Positions 45,019-55,206 of a DNA stretch of 64,000 nt are shown one piece after another. Each line of letters starts with the position of its first letter. The first letter of the stretch is position 1. Below the pieces are notes generated by a model, which was not told where the DNA came from, ran no database searches, and saw only the letters and a program-made list of their open reading frames with translations. The DNA comes from Niabella soli DSM 19437 (GTDB lineage Bacteria > Bacteroidota > Bacteroidia > Chitinophagales > Chitinophagaceae): assembly GCF_000243115.2 (NCBI RefSeq), contig NZ_CP007035.1, forward strand, positions 1,488,001 through 1,552,000. Direction: 5' to 3'. Position numbers and translations under genes: made by a program.

Positions 45019-46341
45019 ATGGAAGAACCTAAAGATGATTTTTTTGAACATATAAAACAGGTCCTTCGCAACCACGAGGAAGACTACCGGGAGGGAGCCT
45101 GGGAGCAATTCTCCGGTGCACACCTGTCGGCTCCCGTAAAAAAGATCAGAGCCTGGAAATGGGTGGCTGCGGCTGCCGTTATCGCCGGCCTCCTGTTGGC
45201 GGCTCCCTATTTATTCACTAAACACGATACGGCTCCATCAACTGAGACCGTTACCACAACTGAACCTAAAAACAATACAATAACGGCTCCGGACAGCAAT
45301 ACCCTACTACTGCCGGCCACCCCTGCACAGCAACTGGTAAAGAATGCTCAAAAGCAAACAGAACGATCAACAGGAACATCCGCTGCTGCCAACCATCCGG
45401 TTGCTAAAGATATGATCGCAAAGGCACCCTTAGTGGCTGCGCCTGCACCCGAAATTAACCCACCCAACACGATGGCCGTTGCACCCAAACAAAACACCAC
45501 TATAGCGCCTGAACAACCGGTAAAAGACAAACCGGCGCCCAATTTCTGGCAGCCCCATACCGTGCCCGACCGGGAAAGCAACCTTTCCCCGGAAAGCAAC
45601 AATAGCCCCCAGGTATTGGCCCATAACACACCCCCGGAAGAAGCAACAAAAGAACGGAACCGGTCAAGACGGTGGATCCCCAGCCTATACGTATCGCCCA
45701 TGTTTGCCGAAAGCGGTGTTAATATGGGCTATGGTGTTGCGCTGGCTTACGCCGTCAATGACCGGATAAAAGTCAGCGCCGGTATTGCGCATAATAAAAT
45801 AAGCACTTCAAAAAATTATGATGTCGCTGCCGGCAATGCAGCCTTAAATACCCCTACCACCTTTTCACTAGCTTCCAAACGCATGGCCCTTGCTGCGCCT
45901 GCCCCGGCACCCGCGCTGAAGAGCGTACAAGGCATCTTGTCCGGGTTCGATATCCCTGTAGATATCAGCTATGCACTTTCAAAAAAATTGTACGCCACTG
46001 CAGGAGTTTCCGGGCTGGTAGTGGTCAATGATAATACAAATTATACCCTGGTTACCAGCACCAATACACAGATATCGGTAGTCAACAGCCAGGGGGTATT
46101 GCAAGAGGACAAGCGTATTGTAAACAGCTCCTACGCTTTTTCAACGGCACTTCCCGGAGAACTGAACCACGACAAAACTACTTTCCTCGGTTTTTACAAT
46201 CTTTCCTTGGGATATAAACAAAAGATCACTCCCAAAAACAACGTTTCTATTGAGCCTTTTTTAAAAGTTCCGGTGAAAACAGTTACCAACCAGGGGCTGA
46301 ATTATAAAGGCATGGGCATTCGGTTAAAATTTGATTTTTAA
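45019..46341 (+). CDS. Membrane-bridging protein: cytoplasmic head, TM helix and C-terminal outer membrane barrel
   Basis: In this 440-residue protein residues 1-42 form a short acidic cytoplasmic head (DDFFEHIKQVLRNHEEDYREGAWEQF). A TM helix follows (about 46-66, WKWVAAAAVIAGLLLAAPYLF). Residues about 67-210 are a low-complexity Pro/Ala/Thr/Asn linker. From about 213 a beta-barrel begins (SRRWIPSLYVSPMFAESGVNMGYG) and ends in Phe (GMGIRLKFDF). It directly follows the ECF sigma factor gene, the usual place of an anti-sigma factor. A head that binds sigma and a barrel in the outer membrane would link outer membrane state to transcription. This is an inference from layout. Confidence 0.82.
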   Translation: MEEPKDDFFEHIKQVLRNHEEDYREGAWEQFSGAHLSAPVKKIRAWKWVAAAAVIAGLLLAAPYLFTKHDTAPSTETVTTTEPKNNTITAPDSNTLLLPATPAQQLVKNAQKQTERSTGTSAAANHPVAKDMIAKAPLVAAPAPEINPPNTMAVAPKQNTTIAPEQPVKDKPAPNFWQPHTVPDRESNLSPESNNSPQVLAHNTPPEEATKERNRSRRWIPSLYVSPMFAESGVNMGYGVALAYAVNDRIKVSAGIAHNKISTSKNYDVAAGNAALNTPTTFSLASKRMALAAPAPAPALKSVQGILSGFDIPVDISYALSKKLYATAGVSGLVVVNDNTNYTLVTSTNTQISVVNSQGVLQEDKRIVNSSYAFSTALPGELNHDKTTFLGFYNLSLGYKQKITPKNNVSIEPFLKVPVKTVTNQGLNYKGMGIRLKFDF

Positions 46342-46568
46342 GCCCCGCTGATTTAATCAATCACTTTTGGGGGTTCCTGAGCAATAAGTCTCCCGCAGAT
46401 TTACACTGATACTTTTCGCTGATTAATTTCATTCCGCGCTATATCCGCACCAATCTGCGGAATAAGATCTGCGCCGGTCTGCGGGCCAAAATCACTCCCC
46501 GTCTTCGCACCTTCCCGGCCTGTTTTCTTTGAAGAGATTGATTGGTATTCATTATCTTTAAAAGAAGA

Positions 46569-48068
46569 ATGAAACTACTCAACGCCGAACAAATACGACA
46601 ATGGGACGCTTTCACCATCAAAAATGAGCCCCTGTCCTCTTTAGAATTGATGGAGCGTGCAGCTAATGCCTGTGCGCGCTGGATCGTTCAAAATACGCTT
46701 GCCGAATCTTATTATATTTTTTGTGGTAAAGGAAACAATGGCGGCGACGGATTGGCTATCGCCCGCCTGCTATACAACGCCAACAAGAAAGTAGCCGTTT
46801 ATATTTTGGAATCGGATGCAAAAGGCTCAGACGATTATATCTCCAACTTCAATATCCTGCATCACCTCTCCGCTATCCCTATTTTTATGATCCGCGGGGA
46901 GCGGGACTTGCCGGAGCTCCCCTTCAATTGTATTATTATCGATGCACTTTTTGGCACCGGTCTCAATCGCCCGTTAACCGGTCTTGCGGCTAAAATGGTT
47001 GATCATATCAACAATAGCATTGCCCCCGCCATTGCAATTGATATCCCCAGCGGTCTGTTCGGCGATCATTCATCGGCGCATAATACTATTGTGAAGGCAA
47101 GACACACCCTTTCTTTCCAGGTTTTAAAAACCGCATTTCTTGTTGCAGAAAATGAGCCCTGGATCGGGCATGTGCATATTATGGACATCAACCTGCACCC
47201 CGCATTCCCGGATGAAGTAAGCACCCCTTTTTCCATTATCAATAAATCGCTGGCTTCCCGTGAATACCGGCCGCGCAATGCTTTTGCGCATAAAGGCAAT
47301 TTTGGCCATGCATTGCTTATTGCCGGCAGTTGGGGCAAAGCAGGCGCCGCAGTTTTATGCAGCAGGGCCTGTCTTAGAACGGGTGCCGGTTTGGTAACCG
47401 CACATGTACCGCAATCGGGTGTCACTGTTTTGCAAACCGCAGTGCCCGAAGCAATGGTATTTCCGGATAAAGAAGCGGAACAGGTTTCTGGCTTGAATTA
47501 CGATCTGAACCATTTCACCGCCGTGGGCATCGGGCCGGGTATTGGAACGGGTGTTAAACAGCAATTGCTGCTGAAGGAGCTGCTGGAACATATTCAACGC
47601 CCCCTGGTGCTGGATGCAGATGCATTAAATATTCTCTCGGAAAATAAGGCGCTGCTCAACCTGCTTAAACCGGATACCATACTAACGCCGCATCCAAAAG
47701 AGTTTGCGAGATTGTTTGGCGAAGCCGCCGATGATTTTAAAAGAATTGAACTGGCGCAGACCAAAGCCATGGAATTAAGTATTTTTATTGTACTTAAAGG
47801 GCATCACAGTTTTGTGGCCTGCCCGGACGGAACCGGGTATTTTAACATCACGGGGAATGCCGGTATGGCCAAGGGCGGCAGCGGCGATGCCCTCACCGGC
47901 ATGGTTACCAGTTTACTGGCACAAGGGTACCTGCCCAAAGAAGCCGCCCTGCTTGGTGTGTTCCTTCATGGCCTGGCAGGGGACCTTGCAGCAGCATCCG
48001 GCGGCATGGAGGCCCTGCTGGCGTCTGACCTGATTGACCATATCGGAAATGCTTTTAAACAATTATAA
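46569..48068 (+). CDS. nnr: Bifunctional NAD(P)H-hydrate epimerase/dehydratase
   Basis: The protein has 499 residues from the ATG at 46569 (MKLLNAEQIRQWDAFTIKNEP); a TTG at 46542 is upstream. The N-terminal YjeF-N epimerase contains CGKGNNGGDGLAIARLL and IIIDALFGTGLNRPL. The C-terminal ribokinase-like dehydratase contains GIGPGIGTG, LDADALNIL, TPHPKEFARLFG and the ADP-site GNAGMAKGGSGDALTGM. It repairs hydrated NADH/NADPH. The region before it (46342-46568) has no gene but shows ATCTGCGG-type repeats. Confidence 0.95.
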   Translation: MKLLNAEQIRQWDAFTIKNEPLSSLELMERAANACARWIVQNTLAESYYIFCGKGNNGGDGLAIARLLYNANKKVAVYILESDAKGSDDYISNFNILHHLSAIPIFMIRGERDLPELPFNCIIIDALFGTGLNRPLTGLAAKMVDHINNSIAPAIAIDIPSGLFGDHSSAHNTIVKARHTLSFQVLKTAFLVAENEPWIGHVHIMDINLHPAFPDEVSTPFSIINKSLASREYRPRNAFAHKGNFGHALLIAGSWGKAGAAVLCSRACLRTGAGLVTAHVPQSGVTVLQTAVPEAMVFPDKEAEQVSGLNYDLNHFTAVGIGPGIGTGVKQQLLLKELLEHIQRPLVLDADALNILSENKALLNLLKPDTILTPHPKEFARLFGEAADDFKRIELAQTKAMELSIFIVLKGHHSFVACPDGTGYFNITGNAGMAKGGSGDALTGMVTSLLAQGYLPKEAALLGVFLHGLAGDLAAASGGMEALLASDLIDHIGNAFKQL

Positions 48069-48143
48069 AACACCGCCATTTCTGCAATCCGTTTTTTAAA
48101 TATTTCGCATTTTTACTCCCTTTTTTTAGAAGAAATAACATTT

Positions 48144-48171
48144 TTGGTTTTAAAAGCAACACTTATATTTG
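48144..48171 (+). promoter_or_regulatory. Promoter of the pyrophosphatase gene
   Basis: TTG (48144-48146, in TTTTTG), a 17-base spacer and TATATTTG (48164-48171) give a near-ideal Bacteroidota promoter, 50 bases before the ATG. Confidence 0.85.
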
Positions 48172-48221
48172 CAGCCATTGCTTATGGCATGGTCACATTT
48201 TAATTATTTGTCAAATTTTAT

Positions 48222-50462
48222 ATGCAACATCTCATTTATTTAGTGCCTCTTATGGCGATTATTGGCCTTATTTACACCTTGCTAAAATACCGGTGGGTTG
48301 TTAACCAGGATGCAGGCACACCAAGGATGCAGGAGATAAGCAGGCACATCAGTGAAGGCGCCATGGCTTTTCTTAAAGCGGAATGGAAGATCCTTGCTTA
48401 TTTCGTTATCATTGTAGCCATCCTGCTGGGCCTGCTGGCCAATGCCAACCCGCATTCTAACTGGATGATCGCTATTTCATTTATCATCGGATCCGTATTG
48501 AGCGCCACAGCGGGTTATATAGGCATGAAAGCCGCCACGCTTGCCAATGTACGTACCGCTAATGCAGCCCGCAGCAGTTTAGCCAGGGCCTTAAACGTAT
48601 CCTTCGGCGGAGGCGCCGTAATGGGCGTTGGCGTTGCCGGACTGGCGGTTTTGGGCCTGGGCGGATTATACATTGTACTGAAACATTATTTCGCTCCCGA
48701 TGCTGCCCTGAATTCTGTAGAAATGCTTAAGACCATTGAAGTACTGACCGGGTTCTCGCTGGGGGCAGAATCCATTGCCTTGTTTGCGCGCGTGGGGGGA
48801 GGTATTTATACAAAAGCGGCCGATGTTGGCGCCGACCTGGTGGGAAAAGTAGAGGCAGGTATTCCGGAAGATGATCCCCGTAACCCCGCAACTATTGCGG
48901 ATAACGTGGGCGACAACGTAGGCGATGTAGCCGGGATGGGCGCCGATCTCTTTGGATCTTATGTGGCCACGGTTTTGGCAACGATCGTACTGGGACAGCA
49001 GATCAATGTTCCCGAGGGTGCTGATTTCCTGGGCGGCTACTCCCCAGTAGTGTTGCCGATGCTGATCGCGGGCGTGGGCATACTGTTCTCGATCATTGGA
49101 ACCTTCTTTGTAAAAATCAGCGAAAACGCCGGCATCAATACTAAAACAGTTCAGAAAGCGCTGAACATGGGTAACTGGGGCTCTATTATTCTGACGGCCG
49201 TTGCTTCTGCGGGGCTGGTGTACTGGATCCTTCCCAACCAAATGGAATTACGCGGTTTTACCTTTACCAAAACCGGGGTATTAGGCGCCATCATTGTTGG
49301 ACTGCTGGTAGGCGCGCTCATGACGATCATTACAGAATATTATACGGCCATGGACAAACGGCCGGTAAACTCGATCATAAAAAAATCTTCTACCGGGCAT
49401 GCTACCAACGTGATCGGCGGGCTGGCCATTGGTATGGAATCTACCTTCCTTCCTATCTTGGTGCTGGCAGCCGGTATTGTGGCCTCTTATAAATGTGCCG
49501 GTCTGTATGGTGTTGCCATTGCAGCGGCAGCGATGATGGCCACTACTGCCATGCAACTGGCTATTGATGCCTTTGGCCCTATTGCGGATAACGCCGGCGG
49601 GATCGCAGAAATGAGCGAGCTGCCCAAAGAAGTGCGCGAGAAAACAGACGTGCTGGATGCCGTTGGAAATACTACCGCCGCAACCGGCAAGGGCTTTGCC
49701 ATTGCTTCAGCAGCATTAACGGCCCTGGCGCTTTTTGCCGCTTTTGTGGGTATTGCCATGCCGGACAACCAGCATATTGATATTTACAAAGCGAACGTAC
49801 TCGCCAGTCTTTTCTTAGGAGCCATGATCCCGTTCATTTTCTCCTCTCTTGCAATACGTGCCGTTGGGGAGGCCGCTATGGCGATGGTGGAAGAAGTAAG
49901 ACGGCAGTTCCGTACCATCCCCGGGATCATGGAAGGTACCGGCACGCCTGAATATGATAAATGCGTGGCGATCTCTACAGAAGCCTCTATTAAAAAAATG
50001 ATCATTCCTGGAGCGATCGCGATCGTATCCCCGATTATCATTGGTTTTCTTCCTGGTTTTGGGGCGGAGGCCCTGGGGGGCTTCCTGGCCGGCGCTACCG
50101 TTTCGGGCGTGTTACTGGGTATGTTCCAGAATAACTCCGGAGGCGCCTGGGACAATGCAAAAAAATCTTTTGAAAAAGGCGTGGAAATAAACGGCGAGAT
50201 CTTTCATAAAAAATCCGATCCGCATAAAGCTTCTGTTACCGGTGATACCGTGGGAGATCCGTTTAAAGATACTTCCGGCCCGTCTATGAATATCCTCATC
50301 AAACTGATGTCGATCGTTTCGTTGGTGATCGCTCCCACACTTGCCCAGATCGGGGGCAGCACGGCAAAGCAAAATCCCGTGCCTGTTAAACAGGACACTA
50401 CAAAAACAACCGTTCACAAAACAGGAAGCGCCGCCTTGGTTAAGGCTGTGTCTTATAAGTAA
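48222..50462 (+). CDS. hppA: Membrane-bound K+-dependent ion-pumping pyrophosphatase
   Basis: This 746-residue protein has about 16 transmembrane helices. The catalytic loop is [44 protein letters not shown], with the Mg-pyrophosphate Asp and Lys residues, and DNAGGIAEM is also conserved. [14 protein letters not shown] has Ala where K+-independent enzymes have Lys, so this is the K+-dependent class. Such Bacteroidota members commonly pump Na+, some also H+; which applies cannot be settled here. It couples pyrophosphate hydrolysis to ion export. The C terminus has an extra helix and a Lys/Thr-rich tail. Confidence 0.95.
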   Translation: MQHLIYLVPLMAIIGLIYTLLKYRWVVNQDAGTPRMQEISRHISEGAMAFLKAEWKILAYFVIIVAILLGLLANANPHSNWMIAISFIIGSVLSATAGYIGMKAATLANVRTANAARSSLARALNVSFGGGAVMGVGVAGLAVLGLGGLYIVLKHYFAPDAALNSVEMLKTIEVLTGFSLGAESIALFARVGGGIYTKAADVGADLVGKVEAGIPEDDPRNPATIADNVGDNVGDVAGMGADLFGSYVATVLATIVLGQQINVPEGADFLGGYSPVVLPMLIAGVGILFSIIGTFFVKISENAGINTKTVQKALNMGNWGSIILTAVASAGLVYWILPNQMELRGFTFTKTGVLGAIIVGLLVGALMTIITEYYTAMDKRPVNSIIKKSSTGHATNVIGGLAIGMESTFLPILVLAAGIVASYKCAGLYGVAIAAAAMMATTAMQLAIDAFGPIADNAGGIAEMSELPKEVREKTDVLDAVGNTTAATGKGFAIASAALTALALFAAFVGIAMPDNQHIDIYKANVLASLFLGAMIPFIFSSLAIRAVGEAAMAMVEEVRRQFRTIPGIMEGTGTPEYDKCVAISTEASIKKMIIPGAIAIVSPIIIGFLPGFGAEALGGFLAGATVSGVLLGMFQNNSGGAWDNAKKSFEKGVEINGEIFHKKSDPHKASVTGDTVGDPFKDTSGPSMNILIKLMSIVSLVIAPTLAQIGGSTAKQNPVPVKQDTTKTTVHKTGSAALVKAVSYK

Positions 50463-50484
50463 GAACTGTACAATACTTTTAAAA

Positions 50485-50515
50485 AAGCCGGGAAATTCAA
50501 TCCCGGCTTTTTTTT
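50485..50515 (+). terminator. Rho-independent terminator after hppA
   Basis: GCCGGGA (50487-50493) pairs with TCCCGGC (50501-50507), extended by A-T pairs, and is followed by eight T. Confidence 0.93.
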
Positions 50516-50834
50516 ATGTAGCTGCTTTATAAAGAAAGATAATGTTGATGCCGGAGCTCCATCCTTATGGGGGCCGGCTGCATGTTCTTTTACCGGTAAC
50601 GCAAATGAAGGATCCGGAAAGACCGAAGGTTTTGTTTTCAATCGCTACCTTACCGCTTCACCGACTTACCGGCAAAAAATACTTTTAGCCCACCCCGTAG
50701 GTTACGACGGCATTTATGAAAAAACGGAATATCAGGCAGGATATTCGCCGGCCAATCACTTTTGAACAAACAGAGGATCAGACTTAGCGCTCTAAATTCC
50801 TAACCATTTATACTTTTTTGTACAAATAAACTCG

Positions 50835-50842
50835 TATTTTTG
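50835..50842 (+). promoter_or_regulatory. Possible -7 promoter element of the suf operon
   Basis: TATTTTTG fits TAnnTTTG but ends only 4 bases before the first ATG of sufB (50847). A TTG lies 14 bases upstream, short for a -33. If active, transcription would begin at or inside the first ATG, favouring the ATG at 50853 or a leaderless start. Confidence 0.5.
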
Positions 50843-50846
50843 TGCA

Positions 50847-52328
50847 ATGAGTATGGAAACTGATCAATTATTACACAGCAATCTAGCCACAGAACCAGAT
50901 GTTATTGAAAATCACGTAAATAGCGAGTATAAGTATGGTTTTGTTACAGATATTGAAATGGAAGCAGCCCCCAAAGGGCTGAATGAAGATACCATTCGTT
51001 TTATCTCTGGAAAGAAAAATGAACCCGAATGGATGCTGGAATGGCGCTTAAAAGCTTTTGCCCAATGGCAAAAAATGAACCCACCGCATTGGGCCAACCT
51101 TACCTACCCCACCATCGATTTTCAGGACATTATTTATTATGCGGCGCCCAAACAAAAAATAAAGCCCAAAAGCCTGGATGAAGTAGATCCGGAACTGATC
51201 AAAACTTTTGAAAAACTGGGCATCTCCCTGGATGAACAAAAACGCCTTAGCGGCGTTGCGGTGGATGCAGTGATCGATAGCGTATCCATTGGTACTTCCT
51301 TTAAAGACCAACTGGGCGAACTGGGCATCATTTTCTGTTCCATCAGCGAAGCCATCCAGGAGCACCCGGAGCTGGTGCGCAAATACCTGGCTTCTGTAGT
51401 GCCGGTGACTGATAATTTTTATGCCGCCCTGAACTCAGCAGTGTTTAGCGACGGTTCCTTCTGTTATATTCCCAAAGGCGTTCGCTGCCCCATGGAGCTT
51501 TCGACCTATTTCCGCATCAACGCCGAAAATACCGGCCAGTTTGAACGAACCCTGATCGTGGCCGACGAAGGCGCTTATGTAAGTTACCTGGAAGGCTGTA
51601 CCGCTCCCATGCGGGATGAGAACCAGCTCCATGCAGCAATTGTAGAGATCGTTGCCATGGACAATGCAGAAGTAAAATATTCAACGGTGCAAAACTGGTA
51701 CCCCGGCGATAAAGAAGGCAAAGGCGGTATTTACAATTTTGTAACCAAGCGCGGTATTTGTAAAGGGATCAATTCAAAAATATCCTGGACGCAGGTAGAA
51801 ACCGGCTCCGCCATCACCTGGAAATACCCCAGCGTAATTTTACAGGGCGATAACTCCACCGGCGAATTCTATTCCGTAGCCGTTACCAATAATTTTCAGC
51901 AGGCGGATACCGGTACCAAAATGTTGCACATCGGCAAAAACACAAAAAGCCGTATTGTATCAAAAGGGATCTCTGCCGGTAAAAGCCAGAACAGCTACCG
52001 CGGCCTGGTGCGGGTGGGCAAGAACGCGTCCAACGCGCGCAACTTCTCGCAGTGCGACTCCTTGTTATTGGGCGACAAATGCGGGGCCCATACCTTCCCA
52101 TACATCGAAGTAAAAAATAATACAGGGGTGGTAGAGCACGAGGCCACTACTTCCAAGATCGGGGAAGACCAGATCTTCTATTGTAACCAACGGGGCATTG
52201 ATACGGAAAAAGCCGTAGCGCTCATCATCAACGGGTTTGCAAAAGAAGTGATGAACCAGTTGCCGATGGAGTTTGCGGTGGAAGCACAAAAGCTGCTGGC
52301 GATCAGCCTTGAGGGGTCAGTTGGATAG
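50847..52328 (+). CDS. sufB: Fe-S cluster assembly scaffold SufB
   Basis: This 493-residue protein has the SufB N-terminal helical part ([17 protein letters not shown]) and a beta-helix core with [41 protein letters not shown], the [20 protein letters not shown] block and the conserved C-terminal [22 protein letters not shown] with the cluster-ligand Cys. It forms the SufBC2D scaffold on which Fe-S clusters are built. Alternative start ATG at 50853. It is the first gene of the operon, followed by a foreign four-helix-bundle gene. Confidence 0.97.
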   Translation: MSMETDQLLHSNLATEPDVIENHVNSEYKYGFVTDIEMEAAPKGLNEDTIRFISGKKNEPEWMLEWRLKAFAQWQKMNPPHWANLTYPTIDFQDIIYYAAPKQKIKPKSLDEVDPELIKTFEKLGISLDEQKRLSGVAVDAVIDSVSIGTSFKDQLGELGIIFCSISEAIQEHPELVRKYLASVVPVTDNFYAALNSAVFSDGSFCYIPKGVRCPMELSTYFRINAENTGQFERTLIVADEGAYVSYLEGCTAPMRDENQLHAAIVEIVAMDNAEVKYSTVQNWYPGDKEGKGGIYNFVTKRGICKGINSKISWTQVETGSAITWKYPSVILQGDNSTGEFYSVAVTNNFQQADTGTKMLHIGKNTKSRIVSKGISAGKSQNSYRGLVRVGKNASNARNFSQCDSLLLGDKCGAHTFPYIEVKNNTGVVEHEATTSKIGEDQIFYCNQRGIDTEKAVALIINGFAKEVMNQLPMEFAVEAQKLLAISLEGSVG

Positions 52329-52331
52329 GAT

Positions 52332-52348
52332 GTTCAAAGTTCAAGGTT
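52332..52348. repeat. Inverted repeat left of the four-helix-bundle gene
   Basis: GTTCAAAGTTCAAGGTT, 4 bases after the sufB stop codon, is perfectly complementary to 52814-52830. Together they bracket the four-helix-bundle gene. Confidence 0.9.
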
Positions 52349-52416
52349 CAAAACCTCACCTGGAACTAAAATCATTTGAATAAAAGCAAATACAGAAAAT
52401 AGCTTAACCTGGAAAA

Positions 52417-52821
52417 ATGGCCGCAATAAAAAGATTCGAAGATCTGGACATATGGCTGGAGGCACGTGAGTTGTGTAAACAGATACACCTCATCGTAACA
52501 AACACCGGTCTCAAAAGCGACTATAAGTTGCGTGATCAGATCAAAGGATCATCAGGTTCTATAATGGATAATATAGCTGAAGGTTTTGAGCGAAATGGCA
52601 ATAATGAATTCCGGCAATTTCTTTCTATTGCCAAAGGGTCTGCAGGAGAAACCCGCTCACAGCTTTATCGTGTTCTGGATTGTGAATACATTGATGAACA
52701 ACAATTCACAATTCTAAAAAGCAAAGCGGAAGGGCTTAGTGGTAAAATAAGCAACTTTATAACATATCTAAATAATAATAATTTTAAAGGCTCAAAATTC
52801 CAAACGGGTACCAAACCTTGA
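52417..52821 (+). CDS. S23-type four-helix-bundle protein inserted in the suf operon
   Basis: This 134-residue protein starts FEDLDIWLEARELCKQIHLI and contains LRDQIKGSSGSIMDNIAEGFERNGNNEFRQFLSIAKGSAGETRSQLYRVLD, the signature of the S23/IVS-type four-helix-bundle family (TIGR02436-like). Relatives are encoded in 23S rRNA intervening sequences and, as Avd-like proteins, near diversity-generating retroelements. No reverse transcriptase is nearby. It lies between sufB and sufC in the same direction, and its stop codon lies inside the right-hand 17-base inverted repeat. It has no known role in Fe-S assembly; it is probably mobile or passenger. Confidence 0.9.
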   Translation: MAAIKRFEDLDIWLEARELCKQIHLIVTNTGLKSDYKLRDQIKGSSGSIMDNIAEGFERNGNNEFRQFLSIAKGSAGETRSQLYRVLDCEYIDEQQFTILKSKAEGLSGKISNFITYLNNNNFKGSKFQTGTKP

Positions 52822-52830
52822 ACTTTGAAC
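52814..52830. repeat. Inverted repeat right of the four-helix-bundle gene
   Basis: AACCTTGAACTTTGAAC is the exact reverse complement of 52332-52348. It overlaps the last codons and stop (52819-52821) of the gene. Further TTGAAC words follow to 52840. Confidence 0.9.
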
Positions 52831-52860
52831 CTTGAACTTTAAAACCGTTGAACAATTAAC

Positions 52861-53610
52861 ATGTTAAGTATTAAAAACCTGCGTGCAGGTATTGAAGGCA
52901 GAGAAATTTTAAAAGGTATTAATTTAAATGTGAAGGCGGGTGAAGTGCACGCCATCATGGGACCCAATGGTTCGGGCAAAAGCACGCTGGCCTCTGTATT
53001 AGCGGGCAAACAGGATTACGAAGTAACCGGCGGTTCTGTAACCTTTGAAGGCAAAGACCTTTTAGAACTGGCTCCGGAACAACGTGCCGGTGAAGGCATC
53101 TTCCTGAGCTTTCAATACCCCGTAGAGATCCCGGGTTTAAGCACGACCAATTTTATGAAGACCGCGGTGAACGAGGTCCGCAAATACCGTGGGCAGGACG
53201 AGCTGGATGCTGTTTCTTTCCTCAAAAAGATGAAAGAAAAAATGGCCCTGGTAGAGATCGATCAATCCATGCTAAGCCGTTCTTTAAACGAAGGGTTCTC
53301 CGGTGGGGAAAAGAAACGGAATGAGATCTTCCAGATGGCGATGCTGGAACCCCGGCTGGCGATCCTGGATGAAACGGATTCCGGTCTGGATATAGACGCC
53401 ATCCGCATTGTGGCAAACGGAGTGAACAAATTACGTACGCCTGAAAATGGTATATTGGTCATTACCCACTATCAACGCCTGCTGGATTATATCGTTCCGG
53501 ATTTTGTGCATGTATTGTATAACGGACGTATCGTAAAATCCGGCACTAAAGAACTGGCTTACGAGCTGGAAGAAAGGGGATATGATTTTATAAAAAGCGA
53601 AGTAGCGTAA
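52861..53610 (+). CDS. sufC: Fe-S assembly ATPase SufC
   Basis: This 249-residue ABC ATPase has Walker A GPNGSGKST (near residue 40), the signature LNEGFSGGEKKRNEIFQMAML and Walker B LAILDETDSGLDIDAI. ITHYQRLLDYI has the switch His. It binds SufB and SufD and drives cluster assembly. It follows the four-helix-bundle gene by 39 bases. Confidence 0.97.
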   Translation: MLSIKNLRAGIEGREILKGINLNVKAGEVHAIMGPNGSGKSTLASVLAGKQDYEVTGGSVTFEGKDLLELAPEQRAGEGIFLSFQYPVEIPGLSTTNFMKTAVNEVRKYRGQDELDAVSFLKKMKEKMALVEIDQSMLSRSLNEGFSGGEKKRNEIFQMAMLEPRLAILDETDSGLDIDAIRIVANGVNKLRTPENGILVITHYQRLLDYIVPDFVHVLYNGRIVKSGTKELAYELEERGYDFIKSEVA

Positions 53611-53743
53611 ACAAATGTGGAAATGTGGAAATATGAGAATGAGGAAATGGGGCTGGCTTGTAACATTGTAACACATTTAAAAACCGGAGTACTAATTTTC
53701 ACATTTACACATTTTCACACTTACACATTTCTTAAATTAATCA
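53611..53743. repeat. Simple-word inverted repeats between sufC and sufD
   Basis: AAATGTGGAAATGTGGAAAT near 53614 mirrors the downstream words ACACATTT, CACATTTACACATTTTC and ACACTTACACATTTC (53671-53729). The spacer is 133 bases, long for an operon. No gene or terminator seen. Confidence 0.6.
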
Positions 53744-55048
53744 ATGGATACAATAACATATTTTAAAGAGCGTTTTGAAAAATTGCAGGGAAATCAGTTG
53801 GATTCCAGCCTGAAAACCTTGCGCGACGGTGCGTTCAATGCGTTTGAACAAACCGGCATCCCCACCATAAAGCACGAAGAGTGGAAATATACCCGGATCA
53901 ATGATTTCTTTAACAAAGATTATCATTTTACAACCGATATAAAAGAAAAACAATTCCAGGCAGCGGAATTAAAACCTTTTTTGTTGCCCGGGCATGAAGA
54001 AGCCAATGTAATTGTTTTTATAAACGGCCATTACCATCCCGAGCACTCTGTGCTACGCTCAGAAGAGCTCGAGATCATTTCTTTGTCGGAAGCTGCGCAG
54101 AACCAGTATGCCGCCATTGTGGAACAACATCTGGGGCATAGCGCCGATTATCATAAAGACGGCATCAACGCGTTAAATACGGCTTTTATACAGGAAGGAG
54201 TATTTGTGCATATTCAGAAAGGAAAAACGGTGAACCATCCCGTTTATATTTATAATGTTACTGACGCCCGCAGCGGCAATATTTTTGCACAGCCCCGGGC
54301 CCTGGTGCATGTAGGTGAAAATGCACAGGTAGAAATGCTGGAAACCTTTGCTACCGTAGGCGCCGATGAAAGCTTTACCAACCAGGTTTTTGAGATCGTT
54401 GTTGAAGAAGGTGCGGTATTGAACCTGTGCAAGATCCAGAACGACGCGCCCAATTCCACTATTGTGAGCACTACCCATGTGCACCAGGTGGGAAAGAGTG
54501 TGGCAAATGTGGTAACCATTTCTTTAAGTGGCGGGCTGGTGCGCAACAACCTCAACATGGTGATGTCGGCTCCCCGGTGCGAAGCCAATCTTACCGGCCT
54601 GTACCTGCAAAACGGGCATACCCATGTAGACAATCATACCGTGGTGGATAACCGCCAGCCCAATTGCCTGAGCAATGAACTGTATAAAGGCATTATGGAC
54701 GGGCACTCCACCGGCGTATTTAATGGTAAAATTTTCGTACGCCAGATTGCGCAAAAAACCAATGCCTACCAAACCAATAAAAACATTTTACTCTCAGAAA
54801 ACGCATCGGTTAATACCAAACCTCAATTAGAGATTTTTGCAGATGATGTAAAATGCTCACATGGTTGCACCGTAGGCCAGTTGGATGACGAGGCGTTGTT
54901 TTACCTGAAGTCGCGCGGTATTTCGGAAGCAACCGCCAGGGCGTTACTGTTGCGCGGCTTTGCATTGGACGTATTGGAAAAAATACAATCGGATGATGTG
55001 CGCGCTTATGTAGATGTGCTGGTGAATAAAAGCCTGAACATTCGCTAA
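53744..55048 (+). CDS. sufD: Fe-S cluster assembly protein SufD
   Basis: This 434-residue protein is the SufB paralogue. Conserved are EEWKYTRINDFFNKDYHF, RALVHVGENAQVEMLETF, GHSTGVFNGKIFVRQIAQKTNAYQTNKNILLSENA and the C-terminal CSHGCTVGQLDDEALFYLKSRGIS with its Cys/His pair. It completes the SufBC2D scaffold. ATG at 53744. Confidence 0.96.
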   Translation: MDTITYFKERFEKLQGNQLDSSLKTLRDGAFNAFEQTGIPTIKHEEWKYTRINDFFNKDYHFTTDIKEKQFQAAELKPFLLPGHEEANVIVFINGHYHPEHSVLRSEELEIISLSEAAQNQYAAIVEQHLGHSADYHKDGINALNTAFIQEGVFVHIQKGKTVNHPVYIYNVTDARSGNIFAQPRALVHVGENAQVEMLETFATVGADESFTNQVFEIVVEEGAVLNLCKIQNDAPNSTIVSTTHVHQVGKSVANVVTISLSGGLVRNNLNMVMSAPRCEANLTGLYLQNGHTHVDNHTVVDNRQPNCLSNELYKGIMDGHSTGVFNGKIFVRQIAQKTNAYQTNKNILLSENASVNTKPQLEIFADDVKCSHGCTVGQLDDEALFYLKSRGISEATARALLLRGFALDVLEKIQSDDVRAYVDVLVNKSLNIR

Positions 55049-55206
55049 GCCGTTCGCGTTTTTAATTAATTGTGCTGACGTTATGTTAATTATAAAATAA
55101 AGTAACAGTTGTGTTGTGAGAAGCAAGGCGATCATTACGAGTTCTTCTCATTCACTTTTGACCTTTCACAATTGACTTCCTGCCAGCAATCGATCAAACG
55201 AATAAT

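Larger units (their letters stand above)
50463..50846. other. Intergenic region upstream of the suf operon
   Basis: These 384 bases contain the hppA terminator and the suf promoter. I see no gene that I can support between them; a short open frame from about 50542 is discussed among the rejected items. Confidence 0.6.

Noticed and set aside
50542-50690. Short plus-strand frame (about 48 codons) between hppA and sufB
   Set aside because: It looks somewhat protein-like but has no family, ribosome-binding site or promoter, and lies in the upstream region of sufB.
52417-52821. The four-helix-bundle gene as part of a diversity-generating retroelement
   Set aside because: Avd-like proteins belong to this fold, but no reverse transcriptase, template repeat or variable repeat is visible in the window.
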